A DNA stretch of 6,448 bases from assembly GCA_934630485.1 (NCBI GenBank), contig CAKTWD010000091.1, forward strand, positions 1 to 6,448, given 5' to 3'. The stretch comes from an uncultured Eggerthellaceae bacterium (GTDB taxonomy: Bacteria; Actinomycetota; Coriobacteriia; Coriobacteriales; Eggerthellaceae). Shown here piece by piece: positions 1-5,871 of this stretch; within the stretch, counting starts at the first letter, position 1, and each line of letters starts with the position of its first letter. Made by a program: the position numbers and the translations under genes. The notes under the pieces were generated by a model, which did no database searches, was not told where the DNA came from, and was given only the letters and a program-made list of their open reading frames with translations.

Positions 1-609
1 AAGAAGCGCGCCGACCTTAGGGGCATCACGCCCGAACAGGCTTTGAAGCACCCCACGTGGAACATGGGCGCGAAGATCTCCATCGATTCGTCCACGCTTA
101 TGAACAAGGGCCTCGAGGTTATCGAGGCACATCATCTGTTCAACATGGATTACGATCGTATCAGCGTGGTGGTGCAGCCTCAAAGCGCTATCCATTCCAT
201 GGTCGAGTTCACGGACGGCAGCGTGAAGGCGCATCTGGGCACCACCGACATGCGCATTCCCATTCAGTATGCGCTTTCGTGGCCCGAACGCTGGGAAGCT
301 CCAGTAGCGCCCCTTGATTTCACGCAGCTTGGTTCGCTTCAGTTCGAGGCTCCCGATACCGACACGTTCCGTTGCCTTGCCCTTGCGCGCGAAGCGGGAA
401 AGATCGGTGGTACGCTTCCCTGCGTCATGAACGCGGCGAACGAGATCGCCGTGGCGGCCTTCCTAGCCAAGGAGGGCTCGTATCTTGGCATCGCGGAGTG
501 CGTCGAAGCCGTTATGCAGGCCCATCAGGTTCAGAGGGTCGAGAGCGTCGACCAGCTTGAGGAAGTGGATGCCTGGGCGCGCGACATGGCGCGAAAGAGC
601 ATTTGCTAG
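1..609 (+). CDS. dxr: 1-deoxy-D-xylulose 5-phosphate reductoisomerase, C-terminal part (5' end outside window)
   Basis: Dxr (IspC) converts 1-deoxy-D-xylulose 5-phosphate to 2-C-methyl-D-erythritol 4-phosphate with NADPH and a divalent metal, the first committed step of the cytosolic MEP isoprenoid pathway. The reading frame is open from base 1 and ends with TAG at 607-609, giving 202 residues, about half of the roughly 390-400 usual for the family, so the NADPH-binding N-terminal domain lies upstream of the window. The fragment contains the family signature IDSSTLMNKGLEVIEA; Asn35, Lys36 and Glu39 of the fragment (bases 103-117) match the substrate- and metal-binding Asn-Lys...Glu of E. coli Dxr (N227, K228, E231). 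It is followed by HPQS-like VVQPQSAIHSMVEF, the DMRIPIQYALSWPER segment and the C-terminal helical domain (LPCVMNAANEIAVAAFL). The natural C-terminus seems intact. A strong terminator follows, so dxr probably ends its transcription unit here, unlike the usual read-through into rseP. Confidence 0.97.
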   Translation, partial: KKRADLRGITPEQALKHPTWNMGAKISIDSSTLMNKGLEVIEAHHLFNMDYDRISVVVQPQSAIHSMVEFTDGSVKAHLGTTDMRIPIQYALSWPERWEAPVAPLDFTQLGSLQFEAPDTDTFRCLALAREAGKIGGTLPCVMNAANEIAVAAFLAKEGSYLGIAECVEAVMQAHQVQRVESVDQLEEVDAWARDMARKSIC

Positions 610-639
610 GGATCAGTTCTCGTGCTGGGCTTCCGATTC

Positions 640-645
640 TACAAT
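640..645 (+). promoter_or_regulatory. possible -10 box (TACAAT) downstream of dxr
   Basis: TACAAT matches five of six bases of the sigma-70 -10 consensus, but no convincing -35 hexamer lies 16-18 bases upstream. If used, it would yield a transcript of roughly 110 nt ending at the terminator at 729-761, with no convincing coding potential. It may equally be chance sequence in the dxr 3' untranslated region. Confidence 0.2.
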
Positions 646-728
646 CGCCGAAATGCGGGGCCGTTTGAGCTCGTAGCGCTGAGGTGCAGAATCTTGATGT
701 GAATAGGCTCTAACGTTTTTGAATACCT

Positions 729-761
729 GCCCCGCAGTTTAGGCTGTGGGGCTTCTTTTTT
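729..761 (+). terminator. Rho-independent terminator after dxr
   Basis: Bases 729-737 (GCCCCGCAG) pair with 744-752 (CTGTGGGGC) in a 9-bp stem with one G-U pair and a 6-nt loop, followed directly by TTCTTTTTT (753-761). The mirror side lacks a T-run for the minus strand, so it should act mainly on plus-strand transcripts. It lies 120 bases past the dxr stop and 20 bases before the end of the convergent DUF2442-HTH gene, and so insulates that gene from dxr transcription. Confidence 0.9.
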
Positions 762-781
762 GCGCGCAGTGCGGCTCTGAA

Positions 782-1240
782 CTAATTGGCGATATCGACG
801 ACGCGCAGGGTTTTTCCCAGGGGTGTAAGCACCTTCATCAGGGTGTCAAGGCGCGGCGCGCTTGCGCCTGTTTCCATACGTGCGATGACGGGCTGACGGA
901 CGCCGGTCATGCTCTCGAGTTGCGATTGGCTGATGCCGCGCTGCTTGCGTGCTTCGGCGACTTCCGCGATGAGGCGAGCCTGCTCTGCGTCGGTGACGTC
1001 GATGTGCTGACCCTTTTCGAATAGATCTTTGCTGGTGACGTCGATTTCGTCGTTCCAGCTTACGGCGTACCCCGCCGCGGTGACCTCTGCGTTTTCGAAC
1101 GTAGAGGTTTTTTTGATTTGGGCGAATTCAGAACGGCTGAGGTTCTTTTTGCAGTCGAACAGACGCGACTCCCCACCTTGGAACCAAACGATGAGTTTGG
1201 CCCCTTCCAAGGGGTAAACCGTTGTGACGCGTTTGATCAT
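782..1240 (-). CDS. DUF2442 domain plus XRE-family helix-turn-helix protein
   Basis: A 152-residue protein with two parts. Residues 1-80 resemble DUF2442: MIKRVTTVYPLEGAKLIVWF, a turn GGESRLFDC, then AAGYAVSWNDEIDVTSKDLF, the WxxxIDxxxxxLF pattern typical of that family. Residues about 88-148 form an XRE/Cro-type DNA-binding domain (ARKQRGISQSQLESMTGVRQ, then PVIARMETGASAPRLDTL). The ATG at 1238-1240 is chosen because the DUF2442 homology begins there and AGG (1247-1249) sits six bases upstream; a TTG at 1306 would add 22 basic residues of no recognised family. DUF2442 proteins are often found beside DUF4160 proteins in putative toxin-antitoxin pairs, and XRE domains are common in antitoxins, but no partner gene is visible on either side. 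A self-regulating transcription factor or orphan antitoxin is the reasonable inference; the function is unproven. It runs against dxr and rseP and is probably an insertion into the ancestral operon. Confidence 0.82.
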   Translation of the reverse strand: MIKRVTTVYPLEGAKLIVWFQGGESRLFDCKKNLSRSEFAQIKKTSTFENAEVTAAGYAVSWNDEIDVTSKDLFEKGQHIDVTDAEQARLIAEVAEARKQRGISQSQLESMTGVRQPVIARMETGASAPRLDTLMKVLTPLGKTLRVVDIAN

Positions 1241-1292
1241 TGAGCGCCTGTTCGAGCGCGAGCAGACCCTTGCCGAAACTTTGACGGCAAAA

Positions 1293-1402
1293 GGGAGGAT
1301 TCGCAAGTGCTTCCGTGGTGGGTGTCTGCTGCGTTACTGGTGTGTTTTGGATGCGTTTGCTTTTGCGTTGAGATTGCGATTTGGGACTTCCGCAATCCTC
1401 CC
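1293..1402 (-). promoter_or_regulatory. structured leader of the DUF2442-HTH gene with alternative pairings
   Basis: In the predicted minus-strand leader (about 1408 to 1241), the arm at 1391-1402 can pair in two exclusive ways. It can pair locally, 1391-1397 with 1372-1378 (GATTGCG/CGCAATC, 7 bp, 12-nt loop), or at distance, 1394-1402 with 1293-1301 (GGGAGGATT/AATCCTCCC, 9 bp), extendable by two pairs across one bulged base. No known riboswitch class is recognised. This may be coincidental pairing in GC-rich sequence. Confidence 0.3.
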
Positions 1403-1414
1403 CTGCGGGAAAGA

Positions 1415-1443
1415 ATAATAACAAATAAGATATAAGCATTCAA
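1415..1443 (-). promoter_or_regulatory. sigma-70-like promoter for the DUF2442-HTH gene
   Basis: Read on the minus strand, TTGAAT (1443-1438) and TATTAT (1420-1415) are separated by exactly 17 bases. The -10 matches 5/6 and the -35 4/6 of consensus, in a strikingly AT-rich patch (about 1410-1460) of an otherwise GC-rich window. The start would fall near 1408, giving a leader of about 170 nt before the ATG at 1240. Confidence 0.55.
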
Positions 1444-1550
1444 TAATGAAAAAGATATTGAACCAGAATGGTTTGAGTGGAATCATCGGGTTTTCTCGGT
1501 GTTATTGGTGTCGGTGGGGAAACGGATAAGCGAAAGCCGTTCAGCCTGCT

Positions 1551-1556
1551 TATAAT
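1551..1556 (+). promoter_or_regulatory. -10 box of a probable rseP promoter (TATAAT)
   Basis: A perfect TATAAT lies 29 bases upstream of the TTG start of rseP, with a TG two bases before it that nearly makes an extended -10. No good -35 hexamer is visible 16-18 bases upstream. A start near 1563 would leave a short leader of about 22 nt containing the Shine-Dalgarno AAAGGG. Because the dxr terminator and the opposing gene separate rseP from dxr, rseP needs a promoter in this gap, which raises the plausibility of this site. Confidence 0.45.
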
Positions 1557-1584
1557 CGGGGAAGTCGATTTGAAAGGGCATCCC

Positions 1585-2694
1585 TTGGACATCGTCCTTA
1601 TGGTCATATACGCAACCATTTGCCTGGGCTTTCTTGTGCTCATTCACGAAGGCGGGCACTATCTTGCGTCGCGTGCGTTCGGCGTGCGCGTTTCCGAGTT
1701 CATGTTGGGTCTTCCTGGCCCTTCTGTTGGGTTCACCCGTGGCGACACGCGTTTTGGTGTGACGGCTGTCCCTCTTGGTGGTTACGCCCGCGTCTGCGGT
1801 ATGGAGCCAGGCGAGATGAGCCCGCATCTTAAAGCAGCCATGGCGTCGGTCTATGCTCGCGGCGAGGCTCTTATGGAAGACGTCGCTGCCGATTGCGGCA
1901 TTTCCGATGACGAGGCGTACGACGCGTTGGAAGAGTTGGTGGAGTGGGGAAGCGTCACGGGCCCCACGAAGAAGGACGAGTTCAACACGTATCGCACCCC
2001 TGCGGTCAACCCCACGCGCAAGGAAATCCGTCGTGCTCGGGCGGCGGGCGACCCCGTTCCTCAGAAGCTCGCAGGCGGCACGCCGCGCCCGCTTTCCGAC
2101 GTCGACGCGTTCTTCGTCGCCGAGTATAAGCAGCAGTACCGTTTTTTGCCGTATTGGAAGAAGTCGGTCATCTTGCTTGCGGGTATCACCATGAATATCC
2201 TGTTCGCCCTACTGGCGTTCGTCATTATCTACTCGGTTATGGGATTCGATTATCAGATCGTCGCGACGGGCGAGATCACGCATGTCACCGTTTCGCCGTG
2301 GCGCGCCATTCAAGCGGGCTTCGTTTACATCGGCATGGTCGTCCAGGCCGTCGTCGGGCTGTTCAATCCGGCTACCGTTGCCGACACTGTCTCGAACTCC
2401 ACGTCCATCATGGGAATCGCCGTGCTTTCGAAGTCGGCGGCCGAGCAGGGCTTCGAGAGTTTCCTGTCGTTCACGGCAATGCTCTCGGTTTCCCTTGGCA
2501 TCATGAATCTTTTGCCCATCCCGCCGCTTGACGGCGGTCGCTGGGTGGTCGAGACGGTTGCGCGCATCAGGTGCCGCTCCGTGTCCGTCAAGGTGCTGAA
2601 CGCGCTGTCCATGGTGGGTATGGCGCTGTTCGTGTTGCTGTTCGTGGTGATGATGAACCAAGATATCCAGCGGTTCGTATTTGGGAATTGGTAG
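1585..2694 (+). CDS. rseP: RseP/RasP-type site-2 (M50) intramembrane zinc protease lacking PDZ, with winged-helix-like insert
   Basis: Membrane metalloprotease of the site-2 family, which cleaves transmembrane segments of anti-sigma factors or signal-peptide remnants. The TTG at 1585 is chosen: AAAGGG (1573-1578) lies six bases upstream and membrane segment 1 starts at once; the in-frame ATG at 1600 has no ribosome-binding site. The product is 369 residues. Segment 1 (about 3-20) runs into the zinc motif HEGGH (21-25). Residues 33-73 are the membrane-associated beta-loop region (FGVRVSEFMLGLPGP, PLGGYARVCGM). Segment 2 is about 194-220, an amphipathic stretch about 237-262, segment 3 with NLLPIPPLDGG (308-318, aspartate ligand D316), and segment 4 about 337-357. 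Two oddities: the PDZ domain normally placed between segments 2 and 3 is absent (only about 17 residues separate segment 2 from the amphipathic stretch), and residues about 80-140 form a winged-helix-like insert between segments 1 and 2, predicted cytosolic. ispG follows after 189 bases. Confidence 0.93.
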   Translation: MDIVLMVIYATICLGFLVLIHEGGHYLASRAFGVRVSEFMLGLPGPSVGFTRGDTRFGVTAVPLGGYARVCGMEPGEMSPHLKAAMASVYARGEALMEDVAADCGISDDEAYDALEELVEWGSVTGPTKKDEFNTYRTPAVNPTRKEIRRARAAGDPVPQKLAGGTPRPLSDVDAFFVAEYKQQYRFLPYWKKSVILLAGITMNILFALLAFVIIYSVMGFDYQIVATGEITHVTVSPWRAIQAGFVYIGMVVQAVVGLFNPATVADTVSNSTSIMGIAVLSKSAAEQGFESFLSFTAMLSVSLGIMNLLPIPPLDGGRWVVETVARIRCRSVSVKVLNALSMVGMALFVLLFVVMMNQDIQRFVFGNW

Positions 2695-2711
2695 CCCGCG
2701 GACGCGAGCGG

Positions 2712-2793
2712 CCGAGCGCGCTTCGTCGCCGAGGCGGCTTCCTCGGAAGTCGTCGACAGCGATAGGGCCGAGAAGTGCAGCGACAGCCGCCTG
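2712..2793. repeat. diverged intergenic element, copy 1 (after rseP)
   Basis: CCGAGCGCGCTT at 2712-2723 recurs exactly at 5809-5820 after proS, and the 21 bases at 2773-2793 match 5827-5847 at 17 positions, including GCAGCGACAG exactly. In both places the GCGCTT arm can pair with a following AAG(T/C)GC arm; here the loop is expanded by about 49 bases and contains its own 6-bp hairpin CCGAGG/CCTCGG (2729-2746). No coding potential is evident. This element occupies much of the 189-base rseP-ispG gap. Confidence 0.5.
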
Positions 2794-2883
2794 ATGTCAT
2801 GGCCTGGAACGAGCGGGCCGTGCAGGCAAGTCGCCAAGCCGCATGGCATCACAGTACGTAGGATCAAGATCGAGAGGGAAACC

Positions 2884-3948
2884 ATGGCTTTGCCGCATGA
2901 ATTGACGCATCGCGTGATGGTTGGAGACGTCCCTGTTGGCGGGGGTGCGCCTGTTGCCGTCCAGTCTATGTTGAACGCGCCCGCCGAGGATGCTGACGGC
3001 AACCTCGCGCAGATCGAGCGCCTGGCCGAGGCCGGCTGCGAATACGTTCGCATGGCCGTCCCGCGTAAGAACTGCCTTGATTCCTTCGAGAAGGTGTGCG
3101 CGAAATCGCCCCTTCCCGTTGTTGCCGACATCCATTTCGATGCGCAGATCGCCATCGAGGCCGCGAAGCGCGGTGCAGCCAAGCTTCGCATCAACCCCGG
3201 TAACATCGGCGGTTTGGCGAAGACGGACGCCGTTCTTGACGCAGCGCGCGAAGCGGGCATTCCCATCCGCATCGGCGTGAACGCCGGCTCTCTCGACTCC
3301 GATCTTGCCGCCCGCACCGACCTCACGCAGCCGCAGAAGCTTGCTGAGTCGGCTGTGCAGTACGTAACCTACTGCGAAGAGCACGGCTTCACCGACCTGG
3401 TCGTTTCCGCTAAGGCTCATGACGTCATGACCACGGTGCGCACGTACCGTCTGCTTGCCGAGCGCATCCCTCAGGTGCCGCTTCATATCGGCATCACCGA
3501 GGCAGGAACGCAGTTCCAAGGGCTCATCAAGTCGTCATCGGGTTTGGGCATCTTGCTTGAAGAGGGCATCGGCGACACGATGCGCATTTCGCTGACAGAT
3601 GACCCGGTGAACGAGATCCGTGCTTGTTGGGCGCTTCTTTCTGCGCTTGACCTGCGCCATCGTGGTGTCGAGCTTATCAGCTGCCCCACGTGCGGACGCA
3701 CTCAGGTCGATCTTATCGGCCTTGCCGACCAAGTTGAGAAGCGTCTTTTGAAGGTCGACCGTCCGTTGAAAGTGGCGGTTATGGGCTGCGTGGTGAACGG
3801 CCCCGGCGAGGCGCGCGATGCCGATATCGGCGTTGCATGCGGCCAAGGGTCGGGTGCTGTGTTCCTTCACGGCGAGGTGATCCGCAAGGTTTCTGAAGAG
3901 GACATCGTTGATGCCCTGATGGAGGAAATAGACAAGCTTCCCAAGTAA
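2884..3948 (+). CDS. ispG: 4-hydroxy-3-methylbut-2-enyl diphosphate synthase, bacterial type
   Basis: IspG (GcpE) reductively converts 2-C-methyl-D-erythritol 2,4-cyclodiphosphate to HMBPP, the penultimate MEP-pathway step, in the cytosol using a [4Fe-4S] cluster. The 354-residue product is close to the family length (E. coli 372). An N-terminal TIM-barrel domain carries VQSMLNAPAED, CEYVRMAVPRK, VVADIHFD, KLRINPGNIGG and IRIGVNAGSLD. The C-terminal reductase-like domain carries the cluster ligands Cys267 and Cys270 (SCPTCGR), Cys302 and Glu309 (GCVVNGPGE), with the same spacing as E. coli C270/C273/C305/E312. The ATG at 2884 is chosen because GAGAGG (2872-2877) lies six bases upstream and family homology starts immediately; the frame stays open upstream to 2794 but that stretch looks non-coding. 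No in-frame insert of the plant/plastid long type is present. It is probably co-transcribed with rseP and shares a pathway with dxr 2.3 kb upstream. Confidence 0.98.
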   Translation: MALPHELTHRVMVGDVPVGGGAPVAVQSMLNAPAEDADGNLAQIERLAEAGCEYVRMAVPRKNCLDSFEKVCAKSPLPVVADIHFDAQIAIEAAKRGAAKLRINPGNIGGLAKTDAVLDAAREAGIPIRIGVNAGSLDSDLAARTDLTQPQKLAESAVQYVTYCEEHGFTDLVVSAKAHDVMTTVRTYRLLAERIPQVPLHIGITEAGTQFQGLIKSSSGLGILLEEGIGDTMRISLTDDPVNEIRACWALLSALDLRHRGVELISCPTCGRTQVDLIGLADQVEKRLLKVDRPLKVAVMGCVVNGPGEARDADIGVACGQGSGAVFLHGEVIRKVSEEDIVDALMEEIDKLPK

Positions 3949-3956
3949 GGCGCGAC

Positions 3957-3973
3957 CTGCGGTAGAATCGCAG
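3957..3973 (+). promoter_or_regulatory. possible proS promoter -10 (TAGAAT) within a small hairpin
   Basis: TAGAAT at 3963-3968 matches 5/6 of the -10 consensus, 76 bases before the proS start, but no clear -35 hexamer is present. It lies in the 7-nt loop of a 5-bp hairpin CTGCG/CGCAG (3957-3961 with 3969-3973). The hairpin lacks a T-tract, so it is not a terminator and ispG-proS read-through is expected. No T-box-like leader fits in the 96-base gap. Confidence 0.3.
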
Positions 3974-4044
3974 AGCGAACAAATGCGCGACACGCAACGA
4001 AACGTGCCATTGCGCGCTTATCGATAATCAAAAAGGAGACGACG

Positions 4045-5799
4045 ATGACCAACATCCTGCGCATGAGCGAGTTCTACGCTCCCACGCTCAAGGAAGATCC
4101 GAACGGTGCCGAGCTTGCCAGCCACAGGCTGATGCTGCGTGCCGGCTACATCCGCAAGATGGGTTCGGGCTTGTACTCGTTCTTGCCGTTGGGCATGCGC
4201 GTTCTGAACAAGGTCACTGCCATCGTCAACGAGGAGGTTGAGTCCACGGGCGCTCAGCAGATCCTGTTGCCGTTCGTTCAGCCGGGCGATCTGTGGCATC
4301 AGTCCGGTCGTTGGAACGACTACGGTCCCGAGCTTGCCCGCATCACCGATCGTCATGGCAACGAGTTCTGCCTTGGCCCCACGCACGAGGAGATCGTCAC
4401 CGCCTTGGTTCGCTCCGAGCTTCGTTCTTACAAGCAGCTGCCTACGGCGCTGTATCAGTCGCAAATCAAGTTCCGCGACGAGATCCGCCCGCGCTTCGGC
4501 CTTATGCGCAGCCGCGAGTTCGTCATGAACGACACCTACAGCTTCCATGCCACACAGGAGTCGCTTGCCGAGTATTACGATCAGATGGGCGACGCTTATG
4601 CGCGCATCTGCGATCGTACCGGTCTGAAGTGGCGCGGCGTCGAGGCCGACACCGGTCAGATCGGTGGTAAGGTTTCGCGTGAGTACATGGCTCTTGCTGA
4701 CGCCGGCGAGGCCGAGCTGGTCTACTGCGACTGCGGTTACGCAGCCGACACCGAGGCCGGCGCTTGCCTGCCTCATCCCACTCAGCACGAGCTTCCTGCC
4801 ATGCAGAAGGTCGAGACGCCCGGCGTTCACACCATCGAGGAACTGTCTGCGTTCGTTGGCATCCCCACCACGTCGTGCATGAAGGCATTTTCCGTGAAAG
4901 ACGCCGAGGGCAAGATCTACGTTCTGTTCGTGCCCGGCGATCACGAGATCAACGAGATCAAGGCCGGCCGCGTCATTCCCGGCTTCGAGCCCCTTACCGA
5001 CGAGGAAATGGTTGCTGCGGGTCTGCATAAAGGTTCCATGGGCCCCGTTGGCCTGCCCGAGGGCATCACCGTTGTTGCCGACAACAGCCTGAAGAACATC
5101 GAGCAGTGGGCTGTCGGCGCCAACGAGGACGGCTTCCATTATCTGGGCGCCCGTCTTGGTTCCGACTTCACCGTTGATGAATGGGCTGATCTCTGCCTGG
5201 TCAAAGAAGGAGACTCGTGCCCCGAGTGCGGCAAGCCCCTTCATAGCGCGCGCGGCATCGAGGTTTCCCAGATCTTCCAGCTGGGCACCAAGTATTCCGA
5301 GACCATGGGCGCTACGTTCATGGCCGAGGACGGCACCGAGCAGCCGTTCATCATGGGTTGCTACGGCGTTGGTGTCACGCGCTTGATGGCCGCCATCATC
5401 GAGCAGTGCCACGACGACAAGGGCATTTACTGGCCTATGTCCGTCGCTCCTGCCCATGTCTGCATCATTCCGCTTACCGTGGGCGACGATGTGGTCGAGC
5501 CGGTTGCCCGGCAGATCGCCGAGGAGCTTTCCTCCATTGGCTTCGAGGTTGCCATCGACGACCGCAAGGAGCGCGCGGGCGTTAAATTCAACGACGCCGA
5601 CCTTATCGGCTGGCCGCTTCAGGTTGTCGTGGGCAAGCGCGGTGTCGAGGCCGGCAACGTCGAGGTCAAGCTTCGCCGTACGGGCGAGCGCAAGGATGTT
5701 TCGCTTGCGTCGTTCGCCGAGCTCATGCGCTTCGCTCGCAGCGTCATGAAGGAACACCCCGCAGGCGAAGGCACCTTCAACGGGTTGTTTAGCGAATAG
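4045..5799 (+). CDS. proS: prolyl-tRNA synthetase, bacterial type with editing insertion
   Basis: ProRS is a cytosolic class II aminoacyl-tRNA synthetase that activates proline with ATP and charges tRNA-Pro. The 584-residue length fits the bacterial form (E. coli 572). Start ATG 4045 follows AAGGAG with six-base spacing. Seen in order: a motif-1 region (GAQQILLPFVQP), the TxxE substrate loop (GPTHEEIV), motif 2 (FRDEIRPRFGLMRSREFVMN, residues 143-162), an INS editing domain (about 230-400) with SCMKAF whose Lys280 probably corresponds to the conserved editing lysine K279 of E. coli, and VPGDHEINEIKA, then motif 3 (GCYGVGVTR, 438-446) and the C-terminal anticodon-binding domain (IIPLTVGDD to the end). 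Two cysteine pairs, C228/C230 and C392/C395, bracket the editing domain; they may form a small metal site, which is inference. The editing domain hydrolyses Ala-tRNA-Pro in this family. The gene is intact. Confidence 0.98.
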   Translation: MTNILRMSEFYAPTLKEDPNGAELASHRLMLRAGYIRKMGSGLYSFLPLGMRVLNKVTAIVNEEVESTGAQQILLPFVQPGDLWHQSGRWNDYGPELARITDRHGNEFCLGPTHEEIVTALVRSELRSYKQLPTALYQSQIKFRDEIRPRFGLMRSREFVMNDTYSFHATQESLAEYYDQMGDAYARICDRTGLKWRGVEADTGQIGGKVSREYMALADAGEAELVYCDCGYAADTEAGACLPHPTQHELPAMQKVETPGVHTIEELSAFVGIPTTSCMKAFSVKDAEGKIYVLFVPGDHEINEIKAGRVIPGFEPLTDEEMVAAGLHKGSMGPVGLPEGITVVADNSLKNIEQWAVGANEDGFHYLGARLGSDFTVDEWADLCLVKEGDSCPECGKPLHSARGIEVSQIFQLGTKYSETMGATFMAEDGTEQPFIMGCYGVGVTRLMAAIIEQCHDDKGIYWPMSVAPAHVCIIPLTVGDDVVEPVARQIAEELSSIGFEVAIDDRKERAGVKFNDADLIGWPLQVVVGKRGVEAGNVEVKLRRTGERKDVSLASFAELMRFARSVMKEHPAGEGTFNGLFSE

Positions 5800-5808
5800 T
5801 CCGCGCAC

Positions 5809-5848
5809 CCGAGCGCGCTTTCTTGAAAGCGCAGCGACAGGTGCCAGG
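5809..5848. repeat. diverged intergenic element, copy 2 (after proS)
   Basis: CCGAGCGCGCTT (5809-5820) begins nine bases after the proS stop. It contains a near-perfect hairpin, GCGCTTT/AAAGCGC (5815-5821 with 5826-5832, 4-nt loop), followed by AGCGACAGGTGCCAGG. The same ordered blocks occur after rseP at 2712-2793. GACAGGTGCC(A/T)GG is repeated again at 5901-5913. It has no T-tract and is not a typical terminator. Confidence 0.5.
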
Positions 5849-5871
5849 TTCGCCTCCGTTTTCGCGTTAGC

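Noticed and set aside
746..1024. Plus-strand 92-codon frame over the DUF2442-HTH gene
   Set aside because: Shadow frame; the opposite strand gives clear DUF2442 and XRE patterns.
1401..1420. CCCTGCGGG mini-hairpin as a terminator
   Set aside because: Only three base pairs, and the A-rich tract is on the wrong side for termination on either strand.
1237..1443. Minus-strand 68-codon ORF ending in an ATGA overlap with the DUF2442-HTH start
   Set aside because: The overlap hints at translational coupling, but the start codon lies at the -35 box of the predicted promoter, there is no ribosome-binding site, and the residue pattern (runs of T, Q, H, S) looks like non-coding translation.
1446..1529. 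Plus-strand 27-codon ORF starting MKKILNQNG
   Set aside because: No Shine-Dalgarno sequence, low-complexity end, no recognised family; probably chance in the AT-rich patch.
2794..2883. N-terminal extension of IspG from an upstream ATG
   Set aside because: The stretch has no family similarity, overlaps the intergenic repeat, and the ATG at 2884 has a proper ribosome-binding site.
2325..3326. 333-codon minus-strand frame spanning the 3' end of rseP and ispG
   Set aside because: Overlaps two well-supported genes and the gap between them, with compositionally biased residues and no domain.
3949..4044. T-box or other riboswitch upstream of proS
   Set aside because: The 96-base gap is too short for a T-box, with no specifier stem, conserved T-box sequence or terminator.
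4018..5808. 596-codon open frame on the minus strand opposite proS
   Set aside because: It is an antisense shadow created by the codon bias of proS; the plus-strand protein has all ProRS motifs, and the shadow has no family resemblance or ribosome-binding site.
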